A DNA stretch of 54,361 nt from HGM05232 sp044433325 (GCA_044433325.1 JAWXTT010000003.1:1-54361), one strand, 5' to 3'. Counted from the first letter of the stretch, positions 8,717-17,984 are shown. Notes: generated by a model from the letters alone, not told the origin. Made by a program: numbers and translations.

Positions 8717-11572
8717 ATGCAAACTAAAGGATTAATCAGAGTGATTGCCGTTGCTCTAGTTCTGATTTGTGTATTTTACTTATCATTCTCATTTGTAACT
8801 TCAAGTGTTACAAAGGATGCAAATGCTTATGCTCAGTCTATGGCTGAGACAGCTGATGAGTCAAATGATACATTTAAGAACTATTACAATGCGTATATCG
8901 ACTCAATCGCAAAGGAGAAAGTATATCTTAACTACTATACTTTCCAACAAGTAAGAGAGATGGAAGTAGGTTTAGGTCTTGACCTAAAGGGTGGTATGAA
9001 TGTAACATTACAAATATCAGTACCTGATATTTTACGTTCATTATCAAACGATAACCCAGATGCAAACTTTAACCGTGCTATCTTCTTAGCTGATTCATTG
9101 CACCGTAATGAGGCAGATTTCGTTGCTTCATTTATCACAGAGTACAATAAATTAGCTCCAGAGGGTAACTTAGCACAGATATTCCGTAACATCGAACGCG
9201 TAAACACTACATCAAGCAACAGCGAAGTAGCATCAATCTTAAAAGATGAAGTTACACAGATGGTTGATAACTCAACTAATGTATTACGTACACGTATCGA
9301 CCGTTTCGGTGTAGTATCACCTAATATCCAAAAGTTAGAACGTGAGGGTCAAATCTTATTAGAACTACCAGGTGTTAAAGAACCAGAACGTGTTCGTAAA
9401 CTACTTCAAGGGTCTGCTAACTTAGAGTTCTATGAAACTTATCAAGCTAACGAAATTAGCCAACAACTGCAAGCATTAAGCGCGGCAGCAGCTAAAACAG
9501 CTGCAGCACAATCTGACTCAGCAGCAATGAGCAAATACAAGAGCCTTGAAAAGCTATTATGGGGCGTAGGTGGAATAGGTGGTCCAGTTGCAGGTACAAC
9601 AGCTACAATAGATACAGCCGCTGTAAATGCAATTCTAAACTCAGCAGATGCTAAACGCATTCTTCCTAACAACCTAAAATTAGCTTGGGGTGTTAAGTCA
9701 ACAGATGAAACAGGTAAATATTATCAACTAATAGCATTAAAAACCATTGCTGGCAAACCAGCTCTAGGTGGCGATGTTGTGAAAGATGCAAGTAGCAACT
9801 TTGACAATATGCAAGGCAATATCGTTTCAATGTCAATGAATAACGATGGTGCAAGAGCTTGGGCGCGTATCACACAAAACAACTTAGATAAGCAAGTAGC
9901 AATCGTACTTGATGATCAAGTATATTCATTCCCAACAGTAAATAGCGTTATTGAGGGTGGTCGTTCACAAATCACTGGTGATTTCAGTATCGAAGAGGCT
10001 AAGGACTTAGCTAACGTACTAAAAAGTGGTAAAATGGCGGCTAACGTAAGTATCATTGGTGAATCAGTAATCGGTCCATCATTAGGTCAACAAGCCATCT
10101 CAAACGGTTTGATATCATTCTTAGTAGCATTAGTTCTACTTATGATATTTATGGTATTAATCTATGGCGTAGGTCCTGGTATGATTGCCAACTTAGGCCT
10201 AGTATTCAACCTATTCTTTACAATGGGTATATTAGCATCAATCCAAGCAGTATTAACACTATCAGGTATTGCTGGTATCGTGTTAGCACTAGGTATGGCA
10301 GTGGATGCTAACGTACTTATCTTTGAACGTGCTAAAGAGGAGTTAAGAGCTGGTAAAAACCTAAAAGCAGCAGTAGCTGATGGTTACAGCAACGCATTCT
10401 CAGCAATCTTTGACTCTAACTTAACATCTATCATTACAGGTATTATCCTATTGATTTATGGTACAGGTCCTATCAAAGGTTTCGCGACTACACTTATGAT
10501 TGGTATTATATGTTCATTCTTCACATCTGTATTCTTGACAAGACTTATCCTAGAGGGATTAATCAACAAAGGAACATTTAAGAATATCACATTTACAACT
10601 AAATTAACAGCTAACTTATTCCAAAACTTTAAGAATAATTTCATCTCTCAACGTAAGATGATGTTCAGTATTGTTGCTGCTATCCTAGTAATCGTATCTA
10701 TCTCATTTGGTGTACGTGGTCTTAGTCAAGGTATCGACTTCTCAGGTGGTCGTAACTATATCGTACAATTTGATCATGCAGTAGAAACTCATGAGTTACA
10801 AGACAAACTAGCTCCTAGTTTCGTAGATGCTTCAATCTCAGTAATCACTATTGATAACGCTACTAAAGTACGTATCTCAACTAATTACAAGATTGATTCA
10901 GATAACGCTAGCGTTGACGACGAAATTATGGGAATGCTATATGCAGGTCTTAAAGATGAGTTAAAAGGTATGAGCTATGAAGATTTCAGCGTATCTAACG
11001 AAGAGATTGGCGTATTATCAACTGCTAAGGTAGGTCCTAGTATCGCGGCTGATATTACTCGCGGTGCAATCTGGGCAGTAGCACTTTCACTATTGGCAAT
11101 GGCATTGTATATCTTACTACGTTTCCGTAATATCTCTTACTCAGTAGGTGCATTAGCGGCAGTAGCATTTACAGCTTATACAATTATTGGTCTTTACTCT
11201 CTATTCTACGGAATACTTCCTTTCCCAATGGAGATTGACCAACAATTTATCGCGGCTATCCTAACAGTTATCGGTTACCAAGTAAATGACACAGTGGTAG
11301 TATTTGACCGTGTACGTGAAACACGCACACTTAATCCTAAGGGTGATACATTAACAGTGTTCAACTCAGCATTAAATAGCACTATTGCACGTACTATTAT
11401 GACATCAGTAAGTACATTACTAGTGTTAATCTGTATCTTCGCTCTAGGTGGTGAAACTATCCGTAGTTTCGTATTCGCAATGGCGTTAGGTGTTATCATC
11501 GGTACATTTGCTTCATTATATATTGCATCTCCAGTAGCTTACCTTATCCAAAATAAGTTAGCTAAAAAGTAA
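8717..11572 (+). CDS. secDF: Fused protein translocase subunit SecDF
   Basis: Proton-driven accessory of the Sec translocon that helps pull preproteins into the periplasm. The 951-aa protein carries both halves in one chain, as is usual in Bacteroidota. SecD starts with a membrane segment (7-27) and the motif VGLGLDLKGGMNVTL, has a large periplasmic domain, then five more segments with GMAVDANVLIFER. SecF follows with GIDFSGGRNYIVQF, a shorter periplasmic domain and a second bundle with GYQVNDTVVVFDRVRE. An Ala/Gln-rich stretch (~240-270) is an insertion in the first periplasmic domain. The gene stands alone, between its own promoter and a terminator. Confidence 0.96.
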   Translation: MQTKGLIRVIAVALVLICVFYLSFSFVTSSVTKDANAYAQSMAETADESNDTFKNYYNAYIDSIAKEKVYLNYYTFQQVREMEVGLGLDLKGGMNVTLQISVPDILRSLSNDNPDANFNRAIFLADSLHRNEADFVASFITEYNKLAPEGNLAQIFRNIERVNTTSSNSEVASILKDEVTQMVDNSTNVLRTRIDRFGVVSPNIQKLEREGQILLELPGVKEPERVRKLLQGSANLEFYETYQANEISQQLQALSAAAAKTAAAQSDSAAMSKYKSLEKLLWGVGGIGGPVAGTTATIDTAAVNAILNSADAKRILPNNLKLAWGVKSTDETGKYYQLIALKTIAGKPALGGDVVKDASSNFDNMQGNIVSMSMNNDGARAWARITQNNLDKQVAIVLDDQVYSFPTVNSVIEGGRSQITGDFSIEEAKDLANVLKSGKMAANVSIIGESVIGPSLGQQAISNGLISFLVALVLLMIFMVLIYGVGPGMIANLGLVFNLFFTMGILASIQAVLTLSGIAGIVLALGMAVDANVLIFERAKEELRAGKNLKAAVADGYSNAFSAIFDSNLTSIITGIILLIYGTGPIKGFATTLMIGIICSFFTSVFLTRLILEGLINKGTFKNITFTTKLTANLFQNFKNNFISQRKMMFSIVAAILVIVSISFGVRGLSQGIDFSGGRNYIVQFDHAVETHELQDKLAPSFVDASISVITIDNATKVRISTNYKIDSDNASVDDEIMGMLYAGLKDELKGMSYEDFSVSNEEIGVLSTAKVGPSIAADITRGAIWAVALSLLAMALYILLRFRNISYSVGALAAVAFTAYTIIGLYSLFYGILPFPMEIDQQFIAAILTVIGYQVNDTVVVFDRVRETRTLNPKGDTLTVFNSALNSTIARTIMTSVSTLLVLICIFALGGETIRSFVFAMALGVIIGTFASLYIASPVAYLIQNKLAKK

Positions 11573-11603
11573 TAAGCGATAAATAACATATCAGAATATA
11601 TGT

Positions 11604-11645
11604 AAAGGCTACCTCACTTAGATGAGATAGCCTTTGCTATTTTAT
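11604..11645 (+). terminator. Terminator of secDF
   Basis: Stem AAAGGCTACCTCA (11604-11616) pairs with TGAGATAGCCTTT (11623-11635) with one C-A mismatch and a 6-base loop, followed by a T-rich stretch. Confidence 0.8.
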
Positions 11646-11680
11646 AACAATCAAACATTATATTATTTAAAATAAAATTA

Positions 11681-11688
11681 TATCTTTG
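11681..11688 (+). promoter_or_regulatory. -7 box of the ABC/partner-switch operon; decides the start
   Basis: TATCTTTG matches TAnnTTTG. Transcription would begin near 11694, so the in-frame TTG at 11686 cannot be the start codon and the ATG at 11713 must be used, with a leader of about 18 nt. No clear -33 TTTG was found. Confidence 0.65.
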
Positions 11689-11712
11689 TGTTTATATATA
11701 GTAAAAAAACAT

Positions 11713-13206
11713 ATGAAGCCGAATCCAATTGCAAAATTATATCTTATAATACTTACTCTATTATGCGTGTCACCCATATTCGCTAAGGAGGATATGAAAA
11801 CTCTTGCACCTGAAGCCACAGAAAACTCCATAATTGGAGTATGTACAGCAACATCACACGATATATTTATATCAAAACACTATCCCGAGAAGAATATTTT
11901 AAGAATAGAAACCTTTCCCAGTTTGCTAAACATGTTAATGTATGGTAAAACTGATTTTGTAATATTTGATAAATATCTAACATCATTTATATCGGAGAAA
12001 CATCCTGAATTTGAGATTGTTAATAATTCTCTCTTTGTGGATAGTTTAGGTGTTATTTTTAATAAAACTGGAGTAAAGTATCAGCAAGACTTTAATAGAT
12101 TTATATCCGAGTTTAAAGATAGTGAAGTATATAAAGATATGGAGTATAGATGGATAACTAAATCGGGAAAGTATGATATGCCCGAAATTGAGACTTTAGA
12201 AACAGGAGAGATTTTCACAGTAGCTGTATGTTCACAAGTTCCTCCACTATGCACCATAGTTGACAACAAACTTGTAGGGTTTGAGGTTGAACTCATCAAA
12301 CGCTTTGCATATGAGTATGGTTATAAGATTAAGTTTAAAGATTTATCGTTTTCAGCCCTTATCAATGCTCTTTCAGCTGAGCGTGTAGATGCAGTTATTG
12401 CAGCCATAAGCATAAAGCAGGAGCGCAAAAGGAATTTCCTATTCTCAGATGTATATTATGAAAATATAACCCAAGTATTAGCTCTAAAAAAAGATTATAT
12501 AGATACTAATAAATCAAGCCACAAATTAGGATTCCTAACTGAATTAAAAAATGTAGCATATAATAATCTTATACATGATGGTCGATATGAATTGATACTT
12601 TCAGGATTATGGATAACTATCTTAGTTTCTGTACTTTCCATCTTTTTTGGCACAATCTTGGCAGGTGTAACATGCTATTTTAAAATGAGTAAATATAAAC
12701 TATTAAATATAATAGCTAAGATATATGTAATTATTATGCGTGGTATCCCTATACTGCTAATACTATTGATTAACTTCTATATAATATTTTCAAAAACTGA
12801 TTTTACAGCAACAACTATAGCTGTAATATCATTCGCAATGTACTTTGGTGCTTATGTATCGGAAATGTTCTATACAGGTATAAGAGGTATAGATAAGGGG
12901 CAAATTGAGGCTGGTTTAGCGATAGGATTTAATAAATCCCAGACATTTATTTACATAGTAGTTCCGCAAGTAGCTAAACGTATTATGCCACTCTATCTAG
13001 GTGAATCTATTTCAACATTTAAGATGACATCAATCGCAGGATATATAGCTGTACAAGACTTAACAAAGGTTGGTGATATGATTAGAAGTCATACTTTTGA
13101 TGCCTTCTTCCCATTGGTAGCAGTAGCTATTATTTATTTTATTATATCATATATATTTGTGTATATATTAAAGAGAATTGCTGTAAAAGCGATATCACTA
13201 AAATAG
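11713..13206 (+). CDS. Amino-acid-type ABC importer: substrate-binding domain fused to permease, binding domain apparently permuted
   Basis: About 497 aa. Signal peptide (~1-24), periplasmic part, then a HisM/GlnP-type permease (~290-497) with about five membrane segments. Its EAA loop is EAGLAIGFNKSQTFIYIVVP (399-418). The periplasmic part has the two halves of a family-3 binding protein in reverse order. Residues ~39-150 resemble the C-terminal half: FPSLLNMLMYGKTDFVIFD, then the closing FNRFISEFKDSEVYKDMEYRW. Residues ~165-261 resemble the N-terminal half: FTVAVCSQVPPLCTIVDNKL, VGFEVELIKRFAYEYGYKI, then SIKQERKRNFLFSDVYY. The chain then runs into the permease without a second C-terminal half. 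The likely ligand is an amino acid or similar polar solute (family inference). The ATP-binding partner is probably the gene at 16842. Confidence 0.85.
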   Translation: MKPNPIAKLYLIILTLLCVSPIFAKEDMKTLAPEATENSIIGVCTATSHDIFISKHYPEKNILRIETFPSLLNMLMYGKTDFVIFDKYLTSFISEKHPEFEIVNNSLFVDSLGVIFNKTGVKYQQDFNRFISEFKDSEVYKDMEYRWITKSGKYDMPEIETLETGEIFTVAVCSQVPPLCTIVDNKLVGFEVELIKRFAYEYGYKIKFKDLSFSALINALSAERVDAVIAAISIKQERKRNFLFSDVYYENITQVLALKKDYIDTNKSSHKLGFLTELKNVAYNNLIHDGRYELILSGLWITILVSVLSIFFGTILAGVTCYFKMSKYKLLNIIAKIYVIIMRGIPILLILLINFYIIFSKTDFTATTIAVISFAMYFGAYVSEMFYTGIRGIDKGQIEAGLAIGFNKSQTFIYIVVPQVAKRIMPLYLGESISTFKMTSIAGYIAVQDLTKVGDMIRSHTFDAFFPLVAVAIIYFIISYIFVYILKRIAVKAISLK

Positions 13207-13209
13207 TAA

Positions 13210-14142
13210 ATGAAAATGACAAGATTTATATATATTTTGCTCTTGATTTTACCATGTAACGCATGGGGACAACGTGTAGTGTTTTCCCCTCAATGGAGTG
13301 CGCAAGCACAATTTGCAGGATATTATGTGGCTAAAGTTAAAGATTTCTATAAAGAGGCTGGATTAGATGTTGAAATCATTCACCCTACACAAACACGCAA
13401 CTCAATAGATATGTTAAATAGCGGTGAGTGCGATTTTATAACACTAAGTCTATTATCAGCACTCAGCGAAAAAATAGTTAACTCTCCAATAGTAAATATT
13501 ATGCAGAGTTCACAAACGACAGGACTTACAATTATATCTCACAACCCATTAAATAATGACTTGAAAAATTTAGAGGGAAAGAGAATAGGTAAATGGAAAG
13601 TAGGACTTAGCGCACTAGCAGTCACCACCCTCAACAATGAAGGGGTAAGTGTTGACTGGATTGACCATATGAGTGGTGAAGAGGTGTTCCTCTCTGGTGC
13701 AGTAGATGCAACACTAGCCATGTCTTATAATGAATTGTTAAGTTGCCTAGAAACTGGGCACAAATTAGATAAGAGTGAGATAATATATCTAAACGAGCTA
13801 GGACATAATATTCCTGAGGATGGTCTTTACTGTTTAGATACTATGGATAAAGACACCTCTAAACGATTTGTCGAGGCTAGTAAACGTGGTTGGCAATGGG
13901 CTTATGAGAATAGAGATGAAACCATAGATATAGTAATGGATATGTTACGTAATGACAAACTCCCGATTAACAGAGTACACCAAAAAGCTATGCTTGACGA
14001 GATACTTAGGTTACAAAAGAATGCCCGAGGAGAGAGAACCATGGTGTTAACTCCAGAAGATTTTGAACGTGCCATAGAGATACTTTCTCAGGATCAAAAT
14101 AAGCCACAGAGATTAGATTTTAAAAGTTTCATTAGAGAATAA
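13210..14142 (+). CDS. NMT1/THI5-like periplasmic substrate-binding protein
   Basis: A 310-aa exported binding protein. The signal peptide ends near CNAWGQ (~21). The mature chain opens with VVFSPQWSAQAQFAGYYVAK and DFYKEAGLDVEIIHP, the hallmark of NMT1/THI5-type proteins, which bind pyrimidine, nitrate or sulfonate ligands. Lobe 2 starts at LEGKRIGKW, and HNIPEDGLYCLD and the C-terminal WQWAYENRDETIDIV also fit the family. It starts 3 bp after the SBP-permease gene, yet no matching SsuC-type permease is present. It may therefore be a second receptor for this importer or a ligand sensor for the downstream phosphatase (inference). Confidence 0.83.
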   Translation: MKMTRFIYILLLILPCNAWGQRVVFSPQWSAQAQFAGYYVAKVKDFYKEAGLDVEIIHPTQTRNSIDMLNSGECDFITLSLLSALSEKIVNSPIVNIMQSSQTTGLTIISHNPLNNDLKNLEGKRIGKWKVGLSALAVTTLNNEGVSVDWIDHMSGEEVFLSGAVDATLAMSYNELLSCLETGHKLDKSEIIYLNELGHNIPEDGLYCLDTMDKDTSKRFVEASKRGWQWAYENRDETIDIVMDMLRNDKLPINRVHQKAMLDEILRLQKNARGERTMVLTPEDFERAIEILSQDQNKPQRLDFKSFIRE

Positions 14143-14172
14143 TTATAATAAGAACGATAATTATAAATAAAA

Positions 14173-16524
14173 ATGATAATTATAAATAAATCAATATCAA
14201 GGCGACTTAGTCTCTCCATAGTTTCACTAGTTGGAGTTCTATTTGTTATAGCCTTTGGGATATTCTACTCCTTTTCCAGGGGGGTAGTAACAGATGCTGC
14301 AATTAATAGGTCTAACATTGAATTAAAATCTATGACCTCAGAGGTTGACACTAGATTATTAACGATTGAGCAGAGTATAAATAATGTAATCTTTGCAGTA
14401 GAAAACTCATTAGATAATAAGAACAATTTAGAGATAATATTACGCAAAAATTTAGAGAATAACCCTATCATTATGGGGTGTTCATTAGCTTTTGAGCCAT
14501 ATTTCTTCAATGATAATGAACAATATTATATGCCATATTACTCTAGAGATGGTGATTATATTAAGAAGGATTACTTTGGCAGTGTTGATTATGACTATCA
14601 TATCATGAATTGGTACGTAATACCTAAACTACTGGAAAAACCATACTGGAGCGAACCATACTATGACCGTGGAGGAGCAGAACTATTGATGACGACATAC
14701 TCGCACCCCATAAAGGATAAATCAGGAAAGATAGTAGGAATAATGACGGCTGACCTATCATTAGATTGGATGAATATATTGGTAACAAATATGAAACCAT
14801 ATCCTAACTCTTATACAATTATGCTAAGTAGAAATGGTTACTATTTGGCACATAATGATAATTCATTAGTAATGAATCAAACATTCTATACACACATTCT
14901 TGACTTAGATAGCACCAGATGCTCAATAGAAACGATTAGAGAACTGGGGGATAGAATGATTGCACAAGAGGAGGGACTTACAACGATAACTATTAATGAT
15001 GAGAAGTATTATGCCTTCTTCCAGCCAATTACACGCAATGGATGGTCTGTTTTAACCGCTTCACTTCGTGATGATGTTTTAGCGGATTTACATGAAACTA
15101 CTAAAATTATATGGATAGTTTTAATTATATCATTAATATTGATATTTTTAATGACATGGTATGTTGTTAAACGTATAACTAATCCATTGAAAGAGTTCTC
15201 AAAATCAGCAGCTGTAATAGCACAAGGGGAATTCAATGCGCCGTTACCACAAGTTTCATCATCAGATGAAGTTAGTGAATTACATGATGCATTCCTAAAT
15301 ATGCAAATATCTCTTAGTAAATATATCGAGGAGTTAAAAATAAGCACAGCTAGCAAACAACACATTGAGAGTGAACTAGCTATTGCCCAACAGATTCAGA
15401 TGGGTATGGTACCTAAGATTTTCCCACCGTTTCCTGAGAGTAAAGAGCTAGATATTTATGCCACAATTGAACCAGCCAAAGAGGTTGGCGGCGACTTATA
15501 TGATTTCTTTGTCCGTGATAATAAACTATTCTTTACTATTGGTGATGTATCAGGTAAAGGTATTCCAGCATCACTACTCATGGCGGTCAGTTGCAGTCTA
15601 TTCCGCTCAATAGCATCTATTGAGGATGAACCTACGATAATAGTACAACGCATCAATGAAGCAATATGCGCTAATAATGACGCTAATATGTTTATTACCA
15701 TGTTTGTTGCAGTACTAGATATAAAAACAGGAGTAATGGAGTTTTGTAACGCTGGACATAATCCACCATTTATTCTCTCAAAACAAAATAAATCTGTCAA
15801 ACCATTACAAGTTAATCCTAATATCCCCGTGGGAGTATTTGATACAATGGGGTATCAAGGTGAATCTATTACAATAAATCGAGGTGAGATTATATTCTTA
15901 TACACTGATGGACTTACAGAGGCTGAGAATCACGCTAAAGAGTTATACGGCGACGATAGATTATATAAATATCTACAAAAGATAACCACTGAGAATAAAA
16001 TAATAAAGATATCTGAGGGATTAAATGAATCACTATCTAAATTCACAGCAGGAAATGAACAGAGTGATGATATAACAATGCTATTTGTTTCATATTTAAA
16101 TAATAATGAACCTACTAGGCAAGTACTTAATCTGAAAAATGAGATAGCAGAATTAAATATCCTAGCCACATTCATAGACACCATTGGTGCCGAATTAGAG
16201 ATTGACACCTCAACTATTATGACACTAAATCTAGCTTTAGAGGAGGTTGTTTCTAATATTATTCTTTACGCTTACCCTCAAGGGGAAACAGGGGAGATAG
16301 AAATTAGAGTAACTAAAATAGATAACTCATTAATATTTAAAATAACTGACAGTGGAATAGCATTTAATCCAACACTGCACCCTGAAGCAGATATTACACT
16401 ATCTGCTGATGAGCGTAAAATAGGTGGATTGGGTATATTCCTTACAAATAAAATTATGGATGACGTTAGTTATTCACGCATAAATGATAAGAACATATTA
16501 ACAATTTCAAAAAATATTATATAA
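14173..16524 (+). CDS. Membrane sensor PP2C (SpoIIE/RsbU-type) phosphatase with C-terminal GHKL kinase domain
   Basis: 783 aa. TM1 (~12-33), a periplasmic dCache-like sensor (~40-300, with YWSEPYYDRGGAELLMTTYS and KIVGIMTADLSLDWM), TM2 (~311-333), HAMP (~334-387) and a coiled coil leading to the phosphatase. The PP2C domain (~420-625) keeps metal-binding acidic residues in EVGGDLYDFFVRD, IGDVSGKGIPASLLMA, FCNAGHNPP and LYTDGLTEAEN. An RsbW-like GHKL domain (~650-783) has intact N box EEVVSNI, DSGIAFNP and GGLGIFL. One chain can thus both remove phosphate from a STAS protein and put it on. That protein is encoded 1 bp downstream. The periplasmic sensor could read the co-encoded binding proteins or their ligands (inference). 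Confidence 0.88.
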   Translation: MIIINKSISRRLSLSIVSLVGVLFVIAFGIFYSFSRGVVTDAAINRSNIELKSMTSEVDTRLLTIEQSINNVIFAVENSLDNKNNLEIILRKNLENNPIIMGCSLAFEPYFFNDNEQYYMPYYSRDGDYIKKDYFGSVDYDYHIMNWYVIPKLLEKPYWSEPYYDRGGAELLMTTYSHPIKDKSGKIVGIMTADLSLDWMNILVTNMKPYPNSYTIMLSRNGYYLAHNDNSLVMNQTFYTHILDLDSTRCSIETIRELGDRMIAQEEGLTTITINDEKYYAFFQPITRNGWSVLTASLRDDVLADLHETTKIIWIVLIISLILIFLMTWYVVKRITNPLKEFSKSAAVIAQGEFNAPLPQVSSSDEVSELHDAFLNMQISLSKYIEELKISTASKQHIESELAIAQQIQMGMVPKIFPPFPESKELDIYATIEPAKEVGGDLYDFFVRDNKLFFTIGDVSGKGIPASLLMAVSCSLFRSIASIEDEPTIIVQRINEAICANNDANMFITMFVAVLDIKTGVMEFCNAGHNPPFILSKQNKSVKPLQVNPNIPVGVFDTMGYQGESITINRGEIIFLYTDGLTEAENHAKELYGDDRLYKYLQKITTENKIIKISEGLNESLSKFTAGNEQSDDITMLFVSYLNNNEPTRQVLNLKNEIAELNILATFIDTIGAELEIDTSTIMTLNLALEEVVSNIILYAYPQGETGEIEIRVTKIDNSLIFKITDSGIAFNPTLHPEADITLSADERKIGGLGIFLTNKIMDDVSYSRINDKNILTISKNII

Positions 16525-16525
16525 A

Positions 16526-16831
16526 ATGGATACACAAATAGAGATTACACAAGATAATATAGCAATAGCCTATATCAATGGTCGTATAGACACCATTAAT
16601 GCTAATCAATTTGAAGCATCCCTAAAAAAATTATTAGAGGATGAGATAATGGACATAACTATTGATTGTACTAATTTAAATTACATCAGTAGCTCAGGTC
16701 TTAGAGTATTTCTTACTCTTCTTAAAGGAGTTAACGCATATAAAGGGAAACTAACTTTGAAATCTTTAAATTCAGATATTTTAGATATTTTTAATATGAC
16801 AGGTTTCTCATCAATGTTTACAATCATTTAG
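16526..16831 (+). CDS. STAS-domain anti-sigma-factor-antagonist-like protein
   Basis: A 101-aa single STAS domain. The family segment reads ITIDCTNLNYISSSGLRVFL, with Ser56/Ser57 in the place of the phosphorylated serine of SpoIIAA/RsbV. It starts 1 bp after the phosphatase/kinase gene, which is very probably its modifying enzyme. No sigma factor or free anti-sigma kinase is encoded nearby. The ABC ATPase begins 10 bp later and has a GHKL-like tail that could be the binding partner (inference). Confidence 0.88.
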   Translation: MDTQIEITQDNIAIAYINGRIDTINANQFEASLKKLLEDEIMDITIDCTNLNYISSSGLRVFLTLLKGVNAYKGKLTLKSLNSDILDIFNMTGFSSMFTII

Positions 16832-16841
16832 AACAAATAGG

Positions 16842-17930
16842 ATGATACACATCGAGAATTTACAACAATCCTTTGGCACATTAAAAGTGTTACGTAATAT
16901 AAATACCACTATTCATAGAGGTGAGGTTATATCTATAATAGGACCATCAGGAACTGGGAAAAGCACATTTTTAAGGTGTATTAACTTACTAGATAAACCT
17001 GTTGGGGGTAAGATTATAATAGATGGAGTAGATATATTAGAGAAAGGGGTAAATGTGCCTAAATTACGCCAAAAGATGGGTATGGTCTTTCAATCGTTTA
17101 ATCTATTTGAACATCTAACCATATTAGAGAATATAACATTAGCGCAAATTAAAATACTAAAAAAAAGCAGTGAGGAGGCAGAACTCAAAGCCATTGAATT
17201 GCTAAAGATGGTGGGATTAGCCAATAAAGTTGATAACTACCCTCATCAACTATCAGGAGGTCAGAAACAACGTGTAGCAATAGCCCGATGTTTAGCAATG
17301 GAGCCTGAAATTATCCTTTTTGACGAACCCACCTCAGCACTAGATCCCACTATGGTTAGTGAGGTACTAGGTGTAATAAAAAAGTTAGCTAATGAGGGTA
17401 TGACAATGCTCCTAGTTACTCATGAGATGCAGTTTGCTAGAGATGTCAGTACACGCATATTCTATATGGATGAGGGTATAATCTATGAGGATGGCACTGC
17501 CGAACAGATTTTTGAATCGCCACAAAAGGAGAAAACCAGAATATTTATTAGAGGTATTAGAAATCTTAAATATAGGATTGAAAATGAAAATTACGACCTA
17601 TATGACCTAAACACTAAAATAGAACAATTTAGTAGTCGTTACTATTTATCAAATAAAATACAAAATAGACTATTGTTATTAGTCGAGGAGTTATTGCAAA
17701 TAATACCTTTAGATAAAACAGTAGCTGATATATCAATAGAATTTTCGGACAAGACTAGAGAAGTGTTTATAATTATCTCAGTGGATAAATCCATAGGCAC
17801 TATTCTGGAAACTAATGATGACGATAAATTAATCTCGCTATCAATCATTAAGGGTTACACCAAAACATATAATGAACAGATAACAGATAACCAGTTAACA
17901 TTAAATATAAGTTTAAAGCAATCTGAATAA
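16842..17930 (+). CDS. Polar-amino-acid-type ABC ATPase with C-terminal GHKL-like extension
   Basis: 362 aa. Residues 1-~242 form a complete GlnQ/HisP-type ATPase: Walker A GPSGTGKST, signature LSGGQKQRVAIARCL, Walker B IILFDEPTSALDP and VTHEMQFARDVSTR. Related ATPases usually end here. The extra ~120 residues include a helix LLLLVEELLQII, beta strands IEFSDKTREVFIIISVD, and IISLSIIKGYTK-like helix-strand ends. This resembles the order of an RsbW-type GHKL domain, but the N-box Asn and the DxGxG motif are missing, so it should not be catalytic. It probably powers the permease at 11713; the tail may receive a signal from the STAS protein. Last gene of the operon. Confidence 0.82.
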   Translation: MIHIENLQQSFGTLKVLRNINTTIHRGEVISIIGPSGTGKSTFLRCINLLDKPVGGKIIIDGVDILEKGVNVPKLRQKMGMVFQSFNLFEHLTILENITLAQIKILKKSSEEAELKAIELLKMVGLANKVDNYPHQLSGGQKQRVAIARCLAMEPEIILFDEPTSALDPTMVSEVLGVIKKLANEGMTMLLVTHEMQFARDVSTRIFYMDEGIIYEDGTAEQIFESPQKEKTRIFIRGIRNLKYRIENENYDLYDLNTKIEQFSSRYYLSNKIQNRLLLLVEELLQIIPLDKTVADISIEFSDKTREVFIIISVDKSIGTILETNDDDKLISLSIIKGYTKTYNEQITDNQLTLNISLKQSE

Positions 17931-17954
17931 CGTGCCAGAACCATTTTTTTTATG

Positions 17955-17962
17955 TAAGTTTG
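17955..17962 (+). promoter_or_regulatory. -7 box for the DUF2027-Smr gene
   Basis: TAAGTTTG matches TAnnTTTG and lies 22 bp before the ATG at 17985. It separates this gene from the preceding ABC/switch operon. Confidence 0.6.
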
Positions 17963-17984
17963 CAATATAATATAAAGTATAGAT

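Noticed and set aside
11686..11712. Nine extra N-terminal residues from a TTG start on the SBP-permease gene
   Set aside because: The TTG lies inside the -7 promoter box and the extension spoils the signal peptide; ATG at 11713 fits both.
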